Source of the DNA: Antiaris toxicaria
Lineage: Eukaryota; Streptophyta; Magnoliopsida; Rosales; Moraceae
Direction of reading: 5' to 3'
Assembly (NCBI GenBank): GCA_035233585.1
Contig: CP141157.1
Span: 34,412,001 to 34,476,000, forward strand
DNA: 64,000 bases
The translations under genes and the position numbers were made by a program. Below the pieces are notes generated by a model that was not told the origin of the DNA, searched no databases, and worked only from the letters and a program-made list of their open reading frames with translations. Positions 62,020 to 64,000 of the stretch are shown piece after piece; position 1 is the stretch's first letter; each line of letters starts with the position of its first letter.

Positions 62020-63800
62020 TTGAAACATTAAAAGCTTAGTATTAAATAATAAAATATTGTGGAAATTATCTAGAAAATATCAATAAGTATCTATAAAATA
62101 TCTATTTTTATATTTTTTTAATTTATTTTTTAATGTAATAATATTTTTTTTACATGTGAAAACATGAAAAGTTCAAACATTTATACAAAATTACTCAAAT
62201 GTCACGCATTGGTATTAAGATAATTTAAACTAATAAGGTATTACAAATATCTTTGAATATTATAAAGCCTAATTTTCATATTGATATTATTTAAAAATAA
62301 GAATTCATGATTCGATAAACCAACATAGTATTGCAATTTTCACACATGACATTGACCAACAATTTGGATTGAGTGGCGATGGAATCAGCAGCAAAGCGAA
62401 ATCAAATCTACAAAAAAATAAAAATAAAAAAAAATCTTAACCATGAACTCAGAAATAGAAATAGAAGAAGAAGAAGAAGAAGAAGAAGAAAATACAATCT
62501 CATGTATTTAAGTATTATTGAAAAAACCAGCATGAAAAACGCAGTCACCCTCTTGAACGAGTATTGTGAGGAAAAAGAAAATATAAATATATATTAGAAG
62601 AAAAAAAATTCAGCCAAAAACAAAGTAAAATAATTCAAAAATAGTTGCAGATGTTGCGTAATAGGTGACTGATAAAAGTGATCGGGTGGCGGTGACGGTA
62701 ATACTGCTGATGTTGATGGTGAGCATTTGCGACAAAAGTAATGACAACGAAGATCCATTGTGATAGAAAGGAGGAAAGTGACGGACATTGGCGGTAAGAG
62801 AGAGGAATATTTCCATGAAAAGATTCAGTATAGTATATTTTTCATAAAATATCAACAAAATTTCCATAAAAATTTATGCCAACATCCAAATTTTTTTTTT
62901 TTTTTTTTTACATAAATGTTGGTTTTCATGAAAAGTTAGTATCAAGTAATGAAAAATATTGTGAAAATTATCACGAAAATATTAATAAAATATCTATAAA
63001 ATATCAATTTTTATATTTATTTTTTTATTTTTTTAATGTAGTATTTTTTTTTCTACGTGTTAAAATATGAAATATCCAAACATTTATAGAAAATTATTCA
63101 GATGTCATGTAATGGTATCAAGATTGTTTAAACTAGTAGGGTATTGCAAATATCTTCAAACATCATAGAACCTAATTTTCATATTGATATTATCTAAAGA
63201 TAAGAACTCTCGATTCCATAAACCAACACCATATTGCAATTTTCAAACATGACATAGCAATGGAATCAGTTGATCTTTGCACGTTGCAATGTTTGAACTT
63301 ATATTTCATGCAACACTGGCTGATTTGGGTTACAAAATTGTAAGCAATAATTAAAAAATCGACATTTTCACTAATATTTCTGTAGAAGTTTATGTTTTTT
63401 GAAAATATTGATATATATATAATGTTTTATAGTATCTTTTTCATAAAATATCCGTCAAGTTCATTGGAAATATATCTAAATACCGAATTTTTTAATAGAA
63501 ATATTGATTTTCATGAAAAGTTAAGTATTAATAACAAAATATTATGCAAATTATCATGAAAATGTAAACAAAATATCTATAAGATATTGATTTTCAAATT
63601 TTTTTAATATATTTTTAATATAGTGCTATTTATTTTTCTATATGTGAACAGATATTTGGTAGAGATTAAGAAACATGAACATGACATATCCAAACATTTA
63701 TAGAAAATTACGCAAATACCATGTACTGATATCAATATTATTTAAATTAATAAGGTATTGCAAATATCTTCAAATATCATAGAAGCTTATTTTATATTAA
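62020..63800. repeat. Three diverged copies of an AT-rich repeat
   Basis: The block ending GGTATTGCAAATATCTTCAA recurs at about 62237, 63140 and 63754, preceded each time by a shared 200-300 bp (CATGAAAAGTTAGTAT, ATATCTATAAAATAT, TCCAAACATTTATAGAAAAT). Copies 1 and 2 also share the downstream CATATTGATATTAT...ACCAACA...TATTGCAATTTTCA. Spacing is uneven (about 900 and 610 bp) because unrelated sequence separates them. Non-coding; family unknown. It may continue past the window end. Confidence 0.75.
62464..62491. repeat. (GAA)9 microsatellite
   Basis: A perfect trinucleotide tract between repeat copies 1 and 2. Confidence 0.93.
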
Positions 63801-64000
63801 TATTTTTTGTCATACATGTTTTTAATGTACTTAGGTTAACTTTCAATTATTAAACTTAATTGGTGAATGTATTTTTAATGATTTACTGCACTATGATAAT
63901 TTTTTATAGTGCAAATTTATCATATACTTGGTATTTTAATTGAGAGTTTTATTTAATTATGTATTGTTATATATTTCTTAAAGTTTTATGTGGAAGTTTA

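Overview
This is nuclear DNA from a flowering plant, almost certainly a eudicot. It is AT-rich, and its genes are split by short GT-AG introns with intergenic gaps of several kilobases. It holds plant-only families (Dof zinc finger, SKU5-similar multicopper-oxidase-like proteins, DYW-type PPR, RPW8-type NLR domain, plant reticulon) and plant retroelements (Ty1/copia, Ty3/gypsy Athila/Tat-like, TRIM). The sequence does not fix the species. I found no operon, CRISPR array or prokaryote-like system, and nothing that amounts to a clearly new biological system.

Layout. 1-0.7 kb: 3' end of a DYW-type PPR gene, broken by a frameshift, a stop and lost catalytic residues. 1.5-2.0 kb (minus): an orphan RPW8-type (CC_R) domain with a frameshift and no NB-ARC. 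2.8 kb (minus): an intact tRNA-Trp(CCA). 3.2-4.2 kb (minus): a four-exon reticulon-like gene with an in-frame stop in exon 3. 5.7-6.3 kb: a very long (TG)n tract. 6.7-7.9 kb (minus): a copia remnant containing a 229-bp tandem duplication.

11.8-24.9 kb is the functional centre. Two tandem eight-exon genes of the SKU5-similar / L-ascorbate-oxidase-homologue family lie in the same orientation (539 and 537 aa). Intron positions and phases match exactly, and each has a TATA box. Both lack the copper-ligand histidines, so they are probably non-enzymatic extracellular or cell-wall proteins. 27.3-28.9 kb (minus) holds a complete, single-exon Dof transcription factor with its TATA box.

28.9-39 kb has no recognisable protein gene. 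It contains a 378-bp TRIM element (33.9 kb), a GC-rich island next to a TATA box and CT-rich tract (33.1-33.7 kb), and several small tandem duplications and microsatellites.

39.2-60.1 kb is retrotransposon-dominated: a degenerate Athila/Tat-like Ty3/gypsy element without recognisable pol (39.2-47.4 kb); a LINE-type RNase H remnant and a MITE (49-50 kb); and a full-span but decayed copia element (52.0-60.1 kb). The copia integrase is split by a 1.76-kb solo LTR, in reverse orientation, related to the gypsy LTRs and flanked by a recognisable 5-bp target duplication. 60.1-64 kb holds a short unrecognised ORF and three diverged copies of an AT-rich repeat.

The intact genes (tRNA-Trp, two SKS-like genes, Dof) do not form an obvious pathway. 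The rest is pseudogenes and layered mobile-element insertions.
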